DNA of 64,000 nucleotides, taken from NCBI RefSeq assembly GCF_002266465.3, contig NZ_CP029427.2, forward strand, positions 6,326,501 through 6,390,500, in the 5' to 3' direction. Of the stretch, positions 31,967 through 41,212 are shown piece after piece. The notes under the pieces are model-generated. The model was not told where the DNA came from. It saw only the letters and a list, made by a program, of their open reading frames with translations, and searched no databases. The DNA is from Bradyrhizobium symbiodeficiens (GTDB lineage Bacteria > Pseudomonadota > Alphaproteobacteria > Rhizobiales > Xanthobacteraceae). Position numbers and translations under genes: made by a program. Numbering within the stretch: position 1 is the first letter of the stretch; each line of letters opens with the position of its first letter.

Positions 31967-33193
31967 ATGACCGCCGTTCGTTTTCAGGTTGCGGCCCTTT
32001 GGTCAGCGCTCGCTTTGTGCACCGCGATAAGCAACCCGGCACTGGCGCAGAAGAAGTACGACAGCGGCGCCTCCGATACCGAGATCAAAATAGGCAACAT
32101 CATGCCCTATAGCGGCCCGGCCTCGGCCTATGCCGCGATCGGCAAGGCCGAGGAGGCCTATTTCAACAAGGTCAATGCCGAGGGCGGCATCAACGGCCGC
32201 AAGATCAAGTTCATCTCCTATGACGACGCCTATTCGCCGCCGAAGACGGTGGAGCAGGCGCGCAAGCTGGTCGAGAGCGACGGGGTGCTGCTGATCTTCG
32301 GCTCGCTCGGCACCTCCACCAACAGCGCCATCCGCAAATACATGAACGAGAAGAAGGTGCCGCAATTGTTCGTGGCGAGCGGCGCCTCGAAGTGGAACGA
32401 TCCCAGGCAATATCCGTGGACCATGGGCTGGCAGCCGAGCTACGCGAGCGAGGCGCGCATCTACGCCAAGTACATCATGAAGGAGAAGCCGGACGGAAAG
32501 ATCGGCGTGCTCTACCAGAACGACGATTTCGGCAAGGACTACCTGAAGGGGCTGAAGGACGGCCTCGGGCCCAAGACCTCGATGATCGTGCTGGAAGAGG
32601 CTTACGACACCTCCGAGCCCGCGATCGACGAGCACGTGGTGAAGCTGAAGGCTTCGGGCGCCGACGTCTTCATCAGCATCACCACGCCGAAATTCGCCGC
32701 ACAGGGGATCAAGAAGGCGGCGGAGATCAACTGGCATCCGGTCCAGATCGTCTCCAACGTCTCCGCCTCCGTCGGCGGCGTGATCGAACCGGCGGGCCTC
32801 GAGATCTCGCAAGGCCTGCTGTCGGCGAGCTACACCAAGGACGGCTCCGATCCGCAGTGGAATGCCGACGACGGCATGAAGAAATTCTACAACTTCGTCG
32901 CGCAATACGATCCCAAGGCCAACAAGCTCGATGCCGGCGTCGTGTTCGGCTATGCCGCAGCTCAAACCATGGTGAAGGTGCTGCAGATGTGCGGCGACGA
33001 CCTCACCCGCGACAACGTCATGAAGCAGGCAGCGTCCTTGAAGGATTTCGAGCCCGACACGCTGCTGCCCGGCATCAGGATCAACACCGCAGCCGACAAT
33101 TTCGCCCCGATCGAGCAGCTGCAGATGATGCGCTTCAAGGGCCGGAAGTGGGAGCTGTTCGGCGATGTGATCTCGAGCGAGATCGATCACTGA
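31967..33193 (+). CDS. LivK-type periplasmic binding protein, copy 2 of 4
   Basis: 408 residues from ATG at 31967, preceded by GGCAGGAGAAC. The signal peptide ends at NPALAQ. The mature part starts KKYDSGASDTEIKIGNIMPY. It is the most divergent of the four; for instance the second half reads GLEISQGLLSASYTKDGSDP where the others have FENAQG or FEAAQG. It lies between two terminators, so it must have its own promoter in the 60 bases after the terminator at 31905. The differing pocket suggests a different ligand range. Confidence 0.92.
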   Translation: MTAVRFQVAALWSALALCTAISNPALAQKKYDSGASDTEIKIGNIMPYSGPASAYAAIGKAEEAYFNKVNAEGGINGRKIKFISYDDAYSPPKTVEQARKLVESDGVLLIFGSLGTSTNSAIRKYMNEKKVPQLFVASGASKWNDPRQYPWTMGWQPSYASEARIYAKYIMKEKPDGKIGVLYQNDDFGKDYLKGLKDGLGPKTSMIVLEEAYDTSEPAIDEHVVKLKASGADVFISITTPKFAAQGIKKAAEINWHPVQIVSNVSASVGGVIEPAGLEISQGLLSASYTKDGSDPQWNADDGMKKFYNFVAQYDPKANKLDAGVVFGYAAAQTMVKVLQMCGDDLTRDNVMKQAASLKDFEPDTLLPGIRINTAADNFAPIEQLQMMRFKGRKWELFGDVISSEIDH

Positions 33194-33312
33194 AGCCCGC
33201 GCAAACACGCAACTCAAAATAGCCGAACCTCGCAAGACAATTTCTGCGTGGCCGAGTGCAGACGAATTTCATCTCGCGCGCCGGAATATTCCGCATCCTC
33301 TCGACAAAAGAG

Positions 33313-33349
33313 CGCCTCGCTGCGACAGCGCCCGCGAGGCGTTCTGCTT
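33313..33349 (+). terminator. Probable terminator after binding protein copy 2
   Basis: CGCCTCGC pairs with GCGAGGCG across a 13-base loop and is followed by TTCTGCTT. It is weaker than the other three and lies 120 bases past the stop. The rest of the spacer up to 33451 holds the promoter region of copy 3 and no gene. Confidence 0.55.
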
Positions 33350-33451
33350 GCTGGCCGCCCGGGAAGGGTATTCAATGTGTGTCGGAGCGGCGCGCAACGA
33401 TCGCTCCCAATCAAGAATACGACACATTCAAATCCACCCAGGGAGATCAAG

Positions 33452-34681
33452 ATGCCTGCAATGCATGTGCGGTTGGGCGCCTTCTCGGCTGCCCTCGCGC
33501 TGGCTGCCGTCCTGTCCACGACGGCGTTCGCGCAGAAAAAATACGACACCGGCGCCTCCGACGGCGAAATCAAGATCGGCAACATCATGCCCTACAGCGG
33601 ACCTGCGTCCGCCTATGGCGTGATCGGCAAGACGGAAGAAGCCTATTTCCGCAAGATCAACGCCGAAGGCGGCATCAACGGCCGCAAGATCAACTTCATC
33701 AGCTATGACGATGCCTACTCGCCGCCGAAGACGGTCGAACAGGCGCGCAAGCTGGTCGAGAGCGACGAGGTGCTGCTGATCTTCAATTCGCTCGGTACGC
33801 CGCCCAACTCCGCAATTCAGAAATACATGAATTCGAAGAAGGTGCCGCAGCTGTTCGTCGCCACCGGTGCCACGAAGTGGAACGATCCGAAGGAGTTTCC
33901 CTGGACGATGGGCTGGCAACCTAATTACCAGAGCGAAACCATCATCTATGCGAAGTATATCTTGAAGAACAAGCCGGACGCAAAGATCGCGGTGCTCTAT
34001 CAGAACGACGATTACGGCAAGGACTACCTGAAGGGCTTCAAGGATGGGCTTGGCGCCAAGGCGGCCTCGATGATCGTCATCGAGGACAGCTATGAGGTCT
34101 CCGAGCCGACCATCGACTCGCATATCGTGAGACTGAAAGCCTCGGGCGCCGACGTCTTCATGAACATCACCACGCCGAAATTTGCGGCACAGGCGATCAA
34201 GAAGAACGGCGAGCTCGGCTGGAAGCCGCTGCATTTCCTCAACAACGTCTCCGGCTCGATCGGCAGCGTGATCAAGCCGGCCGGCTTCGAGAACGCGCAG
34301 GGCATCATCTCGTCGCAATATTTCAAGGACCCCACCGATGCCCAATGGAAGACTGACCCGGCGATGATCGCGTGGAACGAATTCCTGGATAAGTACTATC
34401 CGGAAGCGAACCGCGCCGACGCCTCGGTGATGTACGCCTACATCGTGAGCCAGGGTCTCGTGCACGTGCTCAAGGCTTGCGGCGACAATTTGACCCGCGA
34501 GAACATCATGAAGCAGGCCGCCAACATCAGGGACTACGAGCCGGCGGGCCTGCTGCCCGGCATCAAGGTCAACACGTCGGCCAGCGACTTCGCACCCATT
34601 TCCCAGGTTCAATTGATCCGATTCAAGGGCGAGCATTGGGAGCGATTTGGCGAGATCCTGAGCGGCGACGTCGGCGGCTGA
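33452..34681 (+). CDS. LivK-type periplasmic binding protein, copy 3 of 4
   Basis: 409 residues from MPAMHVRLGAFSAALALAAV with GGGAGATCAAG as ribosome site; the long open stretch upstream is non-coding. Signal peptide ends at TAFAQ. The mature part begins KKYDTGASDGEIKIGNIMPY, with NYQSETIIYAKYILKNKP and GFENAQGIISSQYFKDPTDA. Copies 3 and 4 look closest to each other (both start MPA and carry NNVS and FENAQG), suggesting the more recent duplication. Confidence 0.92.
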   Translation: MPAMHVRLGAFSAALALAAVLSTTAFAQKKYDTGASDGEIKIGNIMPYSGPASAYGVIGKTEEAYFRKINAEGGINGRKINFISYDDAYSPPKTVEQARKLVESDEVLLIFNSLGTPPNSAIQKYMNSKKVPQLFVATGATKWNDPKEFPWTMGWQPNYQSETIIYAKYILKNKPDAKIAVLYQNDDYGKDYLKGFKDGLGAKAASMIVIEDSYEVSEPTIDSHIVRLKASGADVFMNITTPKFAAQAIKKNGELGWKPLHFLNNVSGSIGSVIKPAGFENAQGIISSQYFKDPTDAQWKTDPAMIAWNEFLDKYYPEANRADASVMYAYIVSQGLVHVLKACGDNLTRENIMKQAANIRDYEPAGLLPGIKVNTSASDFAPISQVQLIRFKGEHWERFGEILSGDVGG

Positions 34682-34722
34682 CCTTGCCAGTCGCCCAGGA
34701 TCCAGCCACCGACTAAAGACGC

Positions 34723-34754
34723 AGCCCCCGCGGCCATGCCGCGGGGGCTTTTCC
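34723..34754 (+). terminator. Intrinsic terminator after binding protein copy 3
   Basis: A perfect 12-bp stem, AGCCCCCGCGGC with GCCGCGGGGGCT, has a three-base loop and a short T run (TTTTCCTT). It closely resembles the terminator after copy 1. Confidence 0.92.
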
Positions 34755-34855
34755 TTGAAGCTTTCGGGCAAATCGTATTCAATTGCGGGCGCGTCGCCAA
34801 AAACAATCAGGCCAAGAAAAAGGACGCACACACCAAGAAAAATAGGGAGAATGGA

Positions 34856-36085
34856 ATGCCTGCTGTCACCGGCAAATTTGCGGTTGCGTCACTGGCGCTT
34901 GCGCTCATTGCGGCCACGACCTCCACCGCGTCGGCCCAGAAGAAATACGATACCGGTGCGACCGATACCGAGATCAAGATCGGCAACATCATGCCTTACA
35001 GCGGACCGGCCTCCGCCTACGGCATCATCGGGCGGACCGAAGCCGCCTATTTCAAGAAGATCAACGAGGAGGGCGGCATCAACGGCCGCAAGATCAACTT
35101 CATCTCCTACGACGACGGCTATTCGCCGCCCAAGACCGTCGAGCAGGCGCGCAAGCTGGTCGAGAGCGACGAGGTGCTGTTGATCTTCAACTCGCTCGGC
35201 ACGCCGCCGAACTCGGCGATCCACAAATACATGAACTCCAAGAAGGTGCCGCAGCTGTTCGTCGCCACGGGCGCCACCAAGTGGAACGATCCGAAGGACT
35301 TCCCATGGACCATGGGCTGGCAGCCCAACTACCAGAGCGAAACGCAGATCTACGCGAAATACATTCTGAAAGAGATGCCGAACGCCAAGATCGCCGTACT
35401 GTTTCAGAACGACGACTACGGCAAGGACTATCTCAAGGGCCTGAAGGACGGCCTCGGATCGAAAGCCGCGAGCATGATCATCGCCGAGGAAAGCTACGAG
35501 ACCTCGGAGCCGACGATCGACAACCACATCGTCAAGCTGAAGGCGACGGGCGCCGACGTCTTCGTCAACATCACCACGCCTAAATTTGCCGCGCAGGCCA
35601 TCAAGAAGAATGCCGAGATCGGCTGGAAGCCCACCCACTTCCTCAACAACGTCTCGGCGTCGGTCGGAAGCGTGATCAAGCCGGCAGGCTTCGAAAACGC
35701 GCAAGGCGTCATCTCGGCGGCCTATTTGAAGGACACCACGGACACCCAATGGGCGAACGACGCCGGCATGAAGGGCTTCCTCGACTTCATGGCGAAATAC
35801 TTCCCCGAAGGCGACAAGACCGATGGCGGCACGATCGTCGGGTACGGCGTGGCGCAGACACTGGTCCAGGTGCTCAAGAACTGCGGCGACGACCTCACGC
35901 GCGCGAACGTCATGAAGCAGGCCGCCAGCCTGAAGGACTTCCGCACCGAGGTGCTGCTGCCCGGCATCAAGATCAACACGTCGGCGACCGACTTCGCGCC
36001 GATCAGCTCGCTGCAGCTTCAGCGCTTCAAGGGCGAGCGATGGGAGCTGTTCGGCGACGTGATCAACGCTCAAGCCGGCGGCTAG
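34856..36085 (+). CDS. LivK-type periplasmic binding protein, copy 4 of 4
   Basis: 409 residues from MPAVTGKFAVASLALALIAA, with AGGGAGAATGG before it. Signal peptide ends at STASAQ. The mature part starts KKYDTGATDTEIKIGNIMPY and keeps the family frame to FAPISSLQLQRFKGERW. It has a terminator of its own and ends the array. It would share the LivGFHM membrane complex with the other copies, widening the ligand range (inference). Confidence 0.92.
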   Translation: MPAVTGKFAVASLALALIAATTSTASAQKKYDTGATDTEIKIGNIMPYSGPASAYGIIGRTEAAYFKKINEEGGINGRKINFISYDDGYSPPKTVEQARKLVESDEVLLIFNSLGTPPNSAIHKYMNSKKVPQLFVATGATKWNDPKDFPWTMGWQPNYQSETQIYAKYILKEMPNAKIAVLFQNDDYGKDYLKGLKDGLGSKAASMIIAEESYETSEPTIDNHIVKLKATGADVFVNITTPKFAAQAIKKNAEIGWKPTHFLNNVSASVGSVIKPAGFENAQGVISAAYLKDTTDTQWANDAGMKGFLDFMAKYFPEGDKTDGGTIVGYGVAQTLVQVLKNCGDDLTRANVMKQAASLKDFRTEVLLPGIKINTSATDFAPISSLQLQRFKGERWELFGDVINAQAGG

Positions 36086-36111
36086 CATCTGAAGCACACG
36101 ACGAGGAAAAG

Positions 36112-36142
36112 GCCCCCTGCGAGACCGTCGCAGGGGGCTTTT
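36112..36142 (+). terminator. Intrinsic terminator after binding protein copy 4
   Basis: GCCCCCTGCGA pairs with TCGCAGGGGGC over a five-base loop, followed by TTTTGCTT. It ends the four-gene array. Confidence 0.92.
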
Positions 36143-36278
36143 GCTTGCCTGCCGATTGTGATCACGCGATTGCACAATCGAATGACGGCAAAGCCGGCTT
36201 ACGCTTTGGCGCCCGATGCGGTAGGCAGGTGAAGCGGCAAAGGCCGCCGATTTCTTCCGTCTGCCGAAAGCCATCGTG

Positions 36279-37562
36279 ATGACCGATCGCCGTCCCCTGC
36301 TCCGCGCGCTGTACGACGCCGCCGTTGCCTCCGCTCATCCCAATGTGGTGCTGGCGCCGCACTTGCGGCCGGCGCCCAAGGGACGCGTGATTTGCCTGGC
36401 CGCCGGCAAGGGCGCAGCCGCCATGGCCGCGGCGGCCGAACGGCACTATCTCGACACGCTGCAGCTCGCACCGGAACGCATGGTCGGCATCGCCACCACG
36501 CGCCACGGCTACGGCGTGCCGACGCGCCGCATCGGCGTGGTCGAGGCCGGTCATCCCGTGCCGGATGAAGCTGGCCTCAAGGGCGCCGCCGATACGCTCG
36601 CGCTCGCGGGCGAAGCCGGCCCTGACGATCTGCTGCTGGTGCTGCTCACGGGCGGCGGCTCGGCGAACTGGATCGCCCCCAGCGAGGGCATCAGCTTTGC
36701 GCAGAAGCAGGCGGTCAACAAGGCGCTGCTCCGCTCGGGCGCGCCGATCGGCGAGATGAACGTCGTGCGCAAACATCTGTCGCGGATCAAGGGCGGCCGC
36801 CTCGCACGTGCCGGCAGGAATGCCGCCGAGATCGTGACGCTCGCGATCTCGGACGTGCCGCATGACGATCCTTCCGCGATCGCCTCCGGTCCCACCGTGC
36901 CTGATCCGACCACGCTGGCCGATGCGCGCGCCATCGTCGCGAAATACAAGCTCGACATCGACGATGCCGTGCGCCGCGCGCTCGACGATCCCGCCAACGA
37001 GAGCTGCAAGCCCGGCGATGCCGCCTTCGCCCGCGCGCATTTCGAATTGATTGCACGGCCGAAGCAGTCGCTCGACGCCGCGGTGAAGCTCGCGCGCGCC
37101 TCCGGTTACGAGACCATCGACCTCGGCGCCGATCTCGAAGGCGAGGCGCGCGAGGTCGCCGCCGATCACGCCAGGCTGGCGCTGCAAGCGCGCGCGCAAG
37201 GCAAGCGCCTCGCGATCCTTTCCGGCGGCGAGCTCACGGTCACCGTGCGCGGCCAGGGGCGCGGCGGACCGAACCAGGAATACGCGCTGGCGCTGGCCGC
37301 CCTGCTGCAGGACACACCTGATGTTTCGGCGTTGGCGGGCGACACCGACGGCGCCGACGGCGGCGCCGGCCATCCCACCGACCCCGCCGGCGCGCTGATC
37401 GATGCGACGACATTCGCAAAGATGAAGGCGCAGGGGCTCCAGCCGCAGGCGTACCTGGACAACAACGACGCCACGACGTTCTTCGAGGCAACAGGCGACT
37501 TGCTGCTGCCGGGACCGACGCTGACCAACGTGAACGACATCAGGGTGATCCTGGTGGACTGA
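36279..37562 (+). CDS. Glycerate 2-kinase (MOFRL family, GckA/TtuD-type)
   Basis: 427 residues from ATG at 36279; GTG one codon earlier is an alternative. The DUF4147 domain (ICLAAGKGAAAMA, VEAGHPVPDEAG, LLTGGGSANWIAP, NVVRKHLSRIKGGRLA) is followed by the MOFRL domain (GGELTVTVRGQGRGGPNQEYALALA, AGDTDGADGGAGHPTDP). These class II kinases make 2-phosphoglycerate from glycerate; older annotations call them hydroxypyruvate reductase TtuD. No glyoxylate or tartrate genes are adjacent. The spacer before it has only the terminator and about 130 bases without recognisable sites. Confidence 0.88.
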   Translation: MTDRRPLLRALYDAAVASAHPNVVLAPHLRPAPKGRVICLAAGKGAAAMAAAAERHYLDTLQLAPERMVGIATTRHGYGVPTRRIGVVEAGHPVPDEAGLKGAADTLALAGEAGPDDLLLVLLTGGGSANWIAPSEGISFAQKQAVNKALLRSGAPIGEMNVVRKHLSRIKGGRLARAGRNAAEIVTLAISDVPHDDPSAIASGPTVPDPTTLADARAIVAKYKLDIDDAVRRALDDPANESCKPGDAAFARAHFELIARPKQSLDAAVKLARASGYETIDLGADLEGEAREVAADHARLALQARAQGKRLAILSGGELTVTVRGQGRGGPNQEYALALAALLQDTPDVSALAGDTDGADGGAGHPTDPAGALIDATTFAKMKAQGLQPQAYLDNNDATTFFEATGDLLLPGPTLTNVNDIRVILVD

Positions 37563-37580
37563 GGCCGGGGTGTCTTCTCC

Positions 37581-37663
37581 GTCATGGCCGGGCTTGTCCC
37601 GGCCATCCACGACTTCTTCAGGGCACCAAGAACGTGGATGCCCGGGACAAGCCCGGGCATGAC
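37581..37663. repeat. Palindromic island, GTCATGGCCGGGCTTGTCCC family
   Basis: GTCATGGCCGGGCTTGTCCC and GGGACAAGCCCGGGCATGAC are the ends, with GGCCATCCACG and CGTGGATGCCC inside. Its arms are almost identical to those at 55284-55367; only the central loop differs. It lies between two convergent genes. Confidence 0.9.
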
Positions 37664-37683
37664 GGTGGATAGGGTGCACGCCC

Positions 37684-38217
37684 TCAGAAGTCGCTCGCGA
37701 CCTTCGCGAGCATCGCGATGAGGGCTTCGCGGTTGGCCTGCCCGAGCAGCTCGTTCAGGCGGGCCTCGTGCTTGGTGGCGACGAGCTTCTTGGCACGGGC
37801 CAGCACCGCCTTGCCCTTGTCGGTCAGCACCAGGATGTGCGAGCGGCGGTCGTTGGTGGAACGGATCCGTGCGCAAAGGTCGCGGCTCTCGAGATTGTCG
37901 AGCATGGCGACGAAGTTCGGCCTGAGGATACCGAGAGTGGAGGCGATCTCGGTCTGGTTACGGCCCGGGTTCTTCTCGACCAGCAGCAGCACGGAAAATT
38001 GCGCCGGCGTGAGCTGGAGCGAGGCCATGCAGCGCAGGAAGTTCTCGAACACCTTGAGCTGCGCCCGCTTCAGCACATAGCCGAGCTGTTCCGAGAGCTC
38101 GCCGAGCTGGAGCGCTTCGCCGGCCCCCTGACCTTGCAGCTCGGCCGCGTCCTTGCGGCCCTTGGCCGCGTCGGCAAGCTTTTCGGAGGACTTTTCGGCG
38201 GCTTTGGAAACGGTCAT
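37684..38217 (-). CDS. MarR family transcriptional regulator
   Basis: 177 residues. A Lys/Ala/Glu-rich N-terminal extension of about 40 residues precedes the winged helix, in which LTPAQFSVLLLVEKNPGRNQTEIASTLGI and RPNFVAMLDNLESRDLCARIRSTNDRRSH show the recognition helix and wing. It is divergent from a Liv-type transporter operon, with an inverted repeat in the shared spacer. MarR repressors in Rhodopseudomonas control aromatic acid genes (CouR, BadR), and an aromatic acid or CoA ester would fit the context here (inference). Confidence 0.88.
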   Translation of the reverse strand: MTVSKAAEKSSEKLADAAKGRKDAAELQGQGAGEALQLGELSEQLGYVLKRAQLKVFENFLRCMASLQLTPAQFSVLLLVEKNPGRNQTEIASTLGILRPNFVAMLDNLESRDLCARIRSTNDRRSHILVLTDKGKAVLARAKKLVATKHEARLNELLGQANREALIAMLAKVASDF

Positions 38218-38274
38218 CGCCTCGTGCTCGTAATCCCGCTAAATTCGGGAGGGATCGTTCCCGCCCTTGATGTT

Positions 38275-38308
38275 ATATTTGATAATTGTTATGGACCATA
38301 TCAAATAT
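38275..38308. promoter_or_regulatory. Inverted repeat, likely MarR operator
   Basis: ATATTTGATA (38275-38284) and TATCAAATAT (38299-38308) are perfect reverse complements separated by 14 bases that themselves contain ATAATTGTTAT across the left arm. The AT-rich dyad stands out in GC-rich DNA, 58 bases from the MarR start and 85 from the permease start. Confidence 0.7.
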
Positions 38309-38393
38309 CGTCAGCGTTTTTCAATGGCTGTGAGCTGACCGTCCACCGCAATCGGGGGGACCGGTCCGTTATCTTAAGGGGGAGCGTCCGGTC

Positions 38394-39434
38394 TTGAATA
38401 CCACCATCATGCTGTTCCTGGTGCAGGACGGCATCACCAATGGCGCGATCTATGCGCTACTCGGCCTGGCGCTGGTGCTGGTGTTCGCCGTCACCCGCGT
38501 CATCCTCATCCCCCAGGGCGAATTCGTCACTTATGGCGCGCTGACCTACGCTTCGCTGGCCGCAGGCCAGATGCCGGGTACGGCCAAGCTCGCGCTGGCG
38601 CTCGGCATCGGCGCCTTCGCTTTCGACCTGTTCGTCGCGCGCAAGGCGCTGCATGGCCGCCTGATCGTCCGCAGCGCCCTCACCAATATCGTGCTGCCGG
38701 CCATCGTGCTGGCGCTGACGGTGTACTTCGCCGCCCAGAAGCCGCCGGTCGCGGTCTCGATCGCGCTGTCGCTGGTGATCGTGGCGATGATCGGCCTCTA
38801 TCTCTATCGCGTCGCATTCCAGCCGCTGGCACACACCTCCGTGCTGGTGCTGCTGATCGCATCCGTGGGGGTCCATCTGGCGCTGCAGGGCCTCGGCCTG
38901 CTGTTCTTCGGCGCCGAAGGCCAGCGCGGACCTGCGGTGCTGTCCGGCGCATTCACCGCAGGCTCGCTGCGCTTCACCGGCCAGAGCCTCACCGTCTACG
39001 GCATCACCATCGCCTTCATCGTCGGCCTCTGGCTGTTCTTCGGCCTGACGCTCTACGGCAAGGCGCTGCGCGCGACCGCCGTGAACCGGTTGGGAGCGCG
39101 GCTCGTCGGCATCCGCACCACGCTGTCGGGGCAGATCGCCTTTCTGCTGGCATCCGTCATCGGCGCGTTGTCGGGCATCATGATCGTGCCGATCACGACG
39201 CTCTACTATGACTCAGGCTTCCTGATCGGCCTGAAGGGCTTCGTCGCCGCGATCATCGGCGGCCTCGTCAGCTATCCTCTCACCGCCGTCGCGGCGCTGG
39301 TCGTCGGCCTCGTCGAGGCGTTCTCGTCCTTCTATGCCTCCAACTACAAGGAGGTGATCGTTTTCATGCTGCTGATCCCCGTGCTGCTGCTGCGTTCGCT
39401 CGCCGCGCCCGCCGTCGAAGAAGAGAAGGACTGA
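38394..39434 (+). CDS. Branched-chain-type ABC transporter permease (LivH type), second system
   Basis: 346 residues, longer than the usual 290-300 because of an insertion after the third membrane segment (about residues 70-130). The start is TTG with AAGGGGGAG nine bases before it; an ATG five codons in is the alternative. LIPQGEFVTYGALTYAS replaces the usual NFAHGE motif. The coupling loop is RATAVNRLGARLVGIRTTLSGQIAFLLAS. It begins an operon with a LivM-LivG fusion and LivF; the likely binding protein is at 54043. Confidence 0.9.
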   Translation: MNTTIMLFLVQDGITNGAIYALLGLALVLVFAVTRVILIPQGEFVTYGALTYASLAAGQMPGTAKLALALGIGAFAFDLFVARKALHGRLIVRSALTNIVLPAIVLALTVYFAAQKPPVAVSIALSLVIVAMIGLYLYRVAFQPLAHTSVLVLLIASVGVHLALQGLGLLFFGAEGQRGPAVLSGAFTAGSLRFTGQSLTVYGITIAFIVGLWLFFGLTLYGKALRATAVNRLGARLVGIRTTLSGQIAFLLASVIGALSGIMIVPITTLYYDSGFLIGLKGFVAAIIGGLVSYPLTAVAALVVGLVEAFSSFYASNYKEVIVFMLLIPVLLLRSLAAPAVEEEKD

Positions 39435-39442
39435 GGCTTAAG

Positions 39443-41212
39443 ATGCAGAGCCGCTTTCCCATCATCGTCTTCGCACTCGTCATGGCCGCGATTCCGTTCG
39501 TCCCGGGCATGCCGCCGTTCTGGATCGTGCTGCTCGACAATATCGGGCTTGCGGCCCTCGTCGCGATGGGCCTCGTGCTGCTGACCGGCGTCGGCGGCCT
39601 GACCTCGTTCGGACAGGCGGCCTTCGTCGGCTTCGGCGCCTACACCACCGCGGTGCTGTCGACGGCCTACGGCCTGTCGCCCTGGCTGACGCTGCCGCTG
39701 TCGCTTGTGGTCAGCGGATCGCTGGCGGTGCTGCTCGGGCTGATCACCGTCCGCCTCTCCGGCCACTATCTGCCGCTCGGCACGCTCGCCTGGGGGCTCG
39801 GCCTGTTCTATCTCTTCAGCAAGCTGGAATTCCTAGGCCGTAACGACGGCATCTCGGCGATTCCGCCGCTGTCGATCGGCACGTTCAAGATGCTCTCGCC
39901 CGGTTCGATCTATTACGCGATCTGGATCGCGGTGATCGTCTCGGCCCTGCTGACCATGAACCTGCTGGATTCCCGCACCGGCCGCGCCATCCGTGCGCTC
40001 CGGCGCGGCCATGTCGCGGCGGAGGCATTCGGCGTGCACACGCCACGCGCCAAACTGCTGGTGTTCATCCATGCCGCCGTGCTCGCCGGTCTCTCGGGCT
40101 GGCTCTACGCGCATCTCCAGCGCGCCGTGAACCCGACGCCGTTCGGCGCGCAGGCCGGTATCGAATATCTCTTCATCGCGGTGGTCGGCGGCGCCGGCTA
40201 TGTCTGGGGCGGCGTGCTCGGCGCTGCGATCGTCGTGGTGCTGAAGGAGGTGCTGCAGAGCTATCTTCCGCTGATCCTGCCCGGCTCCGGGCAGGTCGAG
40301 ACCATCGTATTCGGCATCATGCTGGTGGCACTGCTGCAACTTGCACCCGGCGGCCTCTGGCCGTGGCTGATGTCGTTCCTGCCGGAGCGGACCAGTGGCA
40401 AGAAGCCGGACACCTCGCTGAAGCTCGAGCAGCGACCCCGCGCGCCCGGCCAGTCCGGCATCCTGCTCCAGGTCGACAAGGCGCGAAAACAGTTCGGCGG
40501 CGTGGTCGCGGTCAACAACGTCTCCTTCGACGTCCAGGCCCGCGAGATCGTCGCGCTGATCGGCCCGAACGGCGCCGGCAAGAGCACGACCTTCAACCTG
40601 ATCACCGGCGTGCTGTCGGCCACGTCAGGTTCGGTCTCGGTGCTCGGCAGGAAGGTCGACAAGGCGCCGCCGCAGGAGATCGTCAAGCTCGGCATCAGCA
40701 GGACCTTCCAGCATGTGAAACTGGTCCCTGACATGACCGTGCTGGAGAACGTCGCGATCGGCGCGCATCTGCGCGGTCATTCCGGGCCGATCGCCTCGAT
40801 GCTGCGGCTCGACCGTGCCGACGAGGCCAGATTGCTCGCCGAGGCAGCCCGCCAGATCGAGCGCGTCGGCCTTGTCGACCAGATGCATCAGCTCGCAGGC
40901 AGCCTTTCGCTCGGCCAGCAGCGCATCGTCGAGATCGCCCGGGCGCTCTGCGTCGATCCGATGCTGCTGCTGCTCGACGAACCGGCCGCCGGCCTGCGCC
41001 ACATGGAGAAGCAGCAGCTCGCCAAGCTGCTGCGCGACTTGCGCGACGGCGGCATGAGCGTGCTCCTGGTCGAGCACGACATGGGCTTCGTGATGAACCT
41101 CGCCGACCGCATCGTGGTGCTCGATTTCGGCACCAAGATCGCCGAAGGCACGCCCGCCACGATCAAGACCAATCCCGAAGTGATCAAGGCCTATCTCGGA
41201 GTGGCGGCATGA
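39443..41212 (+). CDS. LivM-LivG fusion: permease joined to ATP-binding subunit
   Basis: 589 residues in one frame. Residues 1-310 are a LivM-type permease (LTGVGGLTSFGQAAFVGFGAYT, coupling loop RALRRGHVAAEAFGVHTPRAKLLVF). A short linker (about 311-335) leads to a complete LivG ATPase with Walker A GPNGAGKST at 374-382, signature SLSLGQQRIVEIARAL near 487, and Walker B LLLLDEPAAGLRH. Such fusions occur in rhizobial aromatic-acid transporters. It overlaps livF by four bases. Confidence 0.93.
   Translation: MQSRFPIIVFALVMAAIPFVPGMPPFWIVLLDNIGLAALVAMGLVLLTGVGGLTSFGQAAFVGFGAYTTAVLSTAYGLSPWLTLPLSLVVSGSLAVLLGLITVRLSGHYLPLGTLAWGLGLFYLFSKLEFLGRNDGISAIPPLSIGTFKMLSPGSIYYAIWIAVIVSALLTMNLLDSRTGRAIRALRRGHVAAEAFGVHTPRAKLLVFIHAAVLAGLSGWLYAHLQRAVNPTPFGAQAGIEYLFIAVVGGAGYVWGGVLGAAIVVVLKEVLQSYLPLILPGSGQVETIVFGIMLVALLQLAPGGLWPWLMSFLPERTSGKKPDTSLKLEQRPRAPGQSGILLQVDKARKQFGGVVAVNNVSFDVQAREIVALIGPNGAGKSTTFNLITGVLSATSGSVSVLGRKVDKAPPQEIVKLGISRTFQHVKLVPDMTVLENVAIGAHLRGHSGPIASMLRLDRADEARLLAEAARQIERVGLVDQMHQLAGSLSLGQQRIVEIARALCVDPMLLLLDEPAAGLRHMEKQQLAKLLRDLRDGGMSVLLVEHDMGFVMNLADRIVVLDFGTKIAEGTPATIKTNPEVIKAYLGVAA

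Noticed and set aside
32003..36274. Antisense frames of 410-467 codons opposite each binding protein gene
   Set aside because: They resemble one another only because the sense genes are paralogues. The sense strands carry signal peptides, ribosome sites and terminators.
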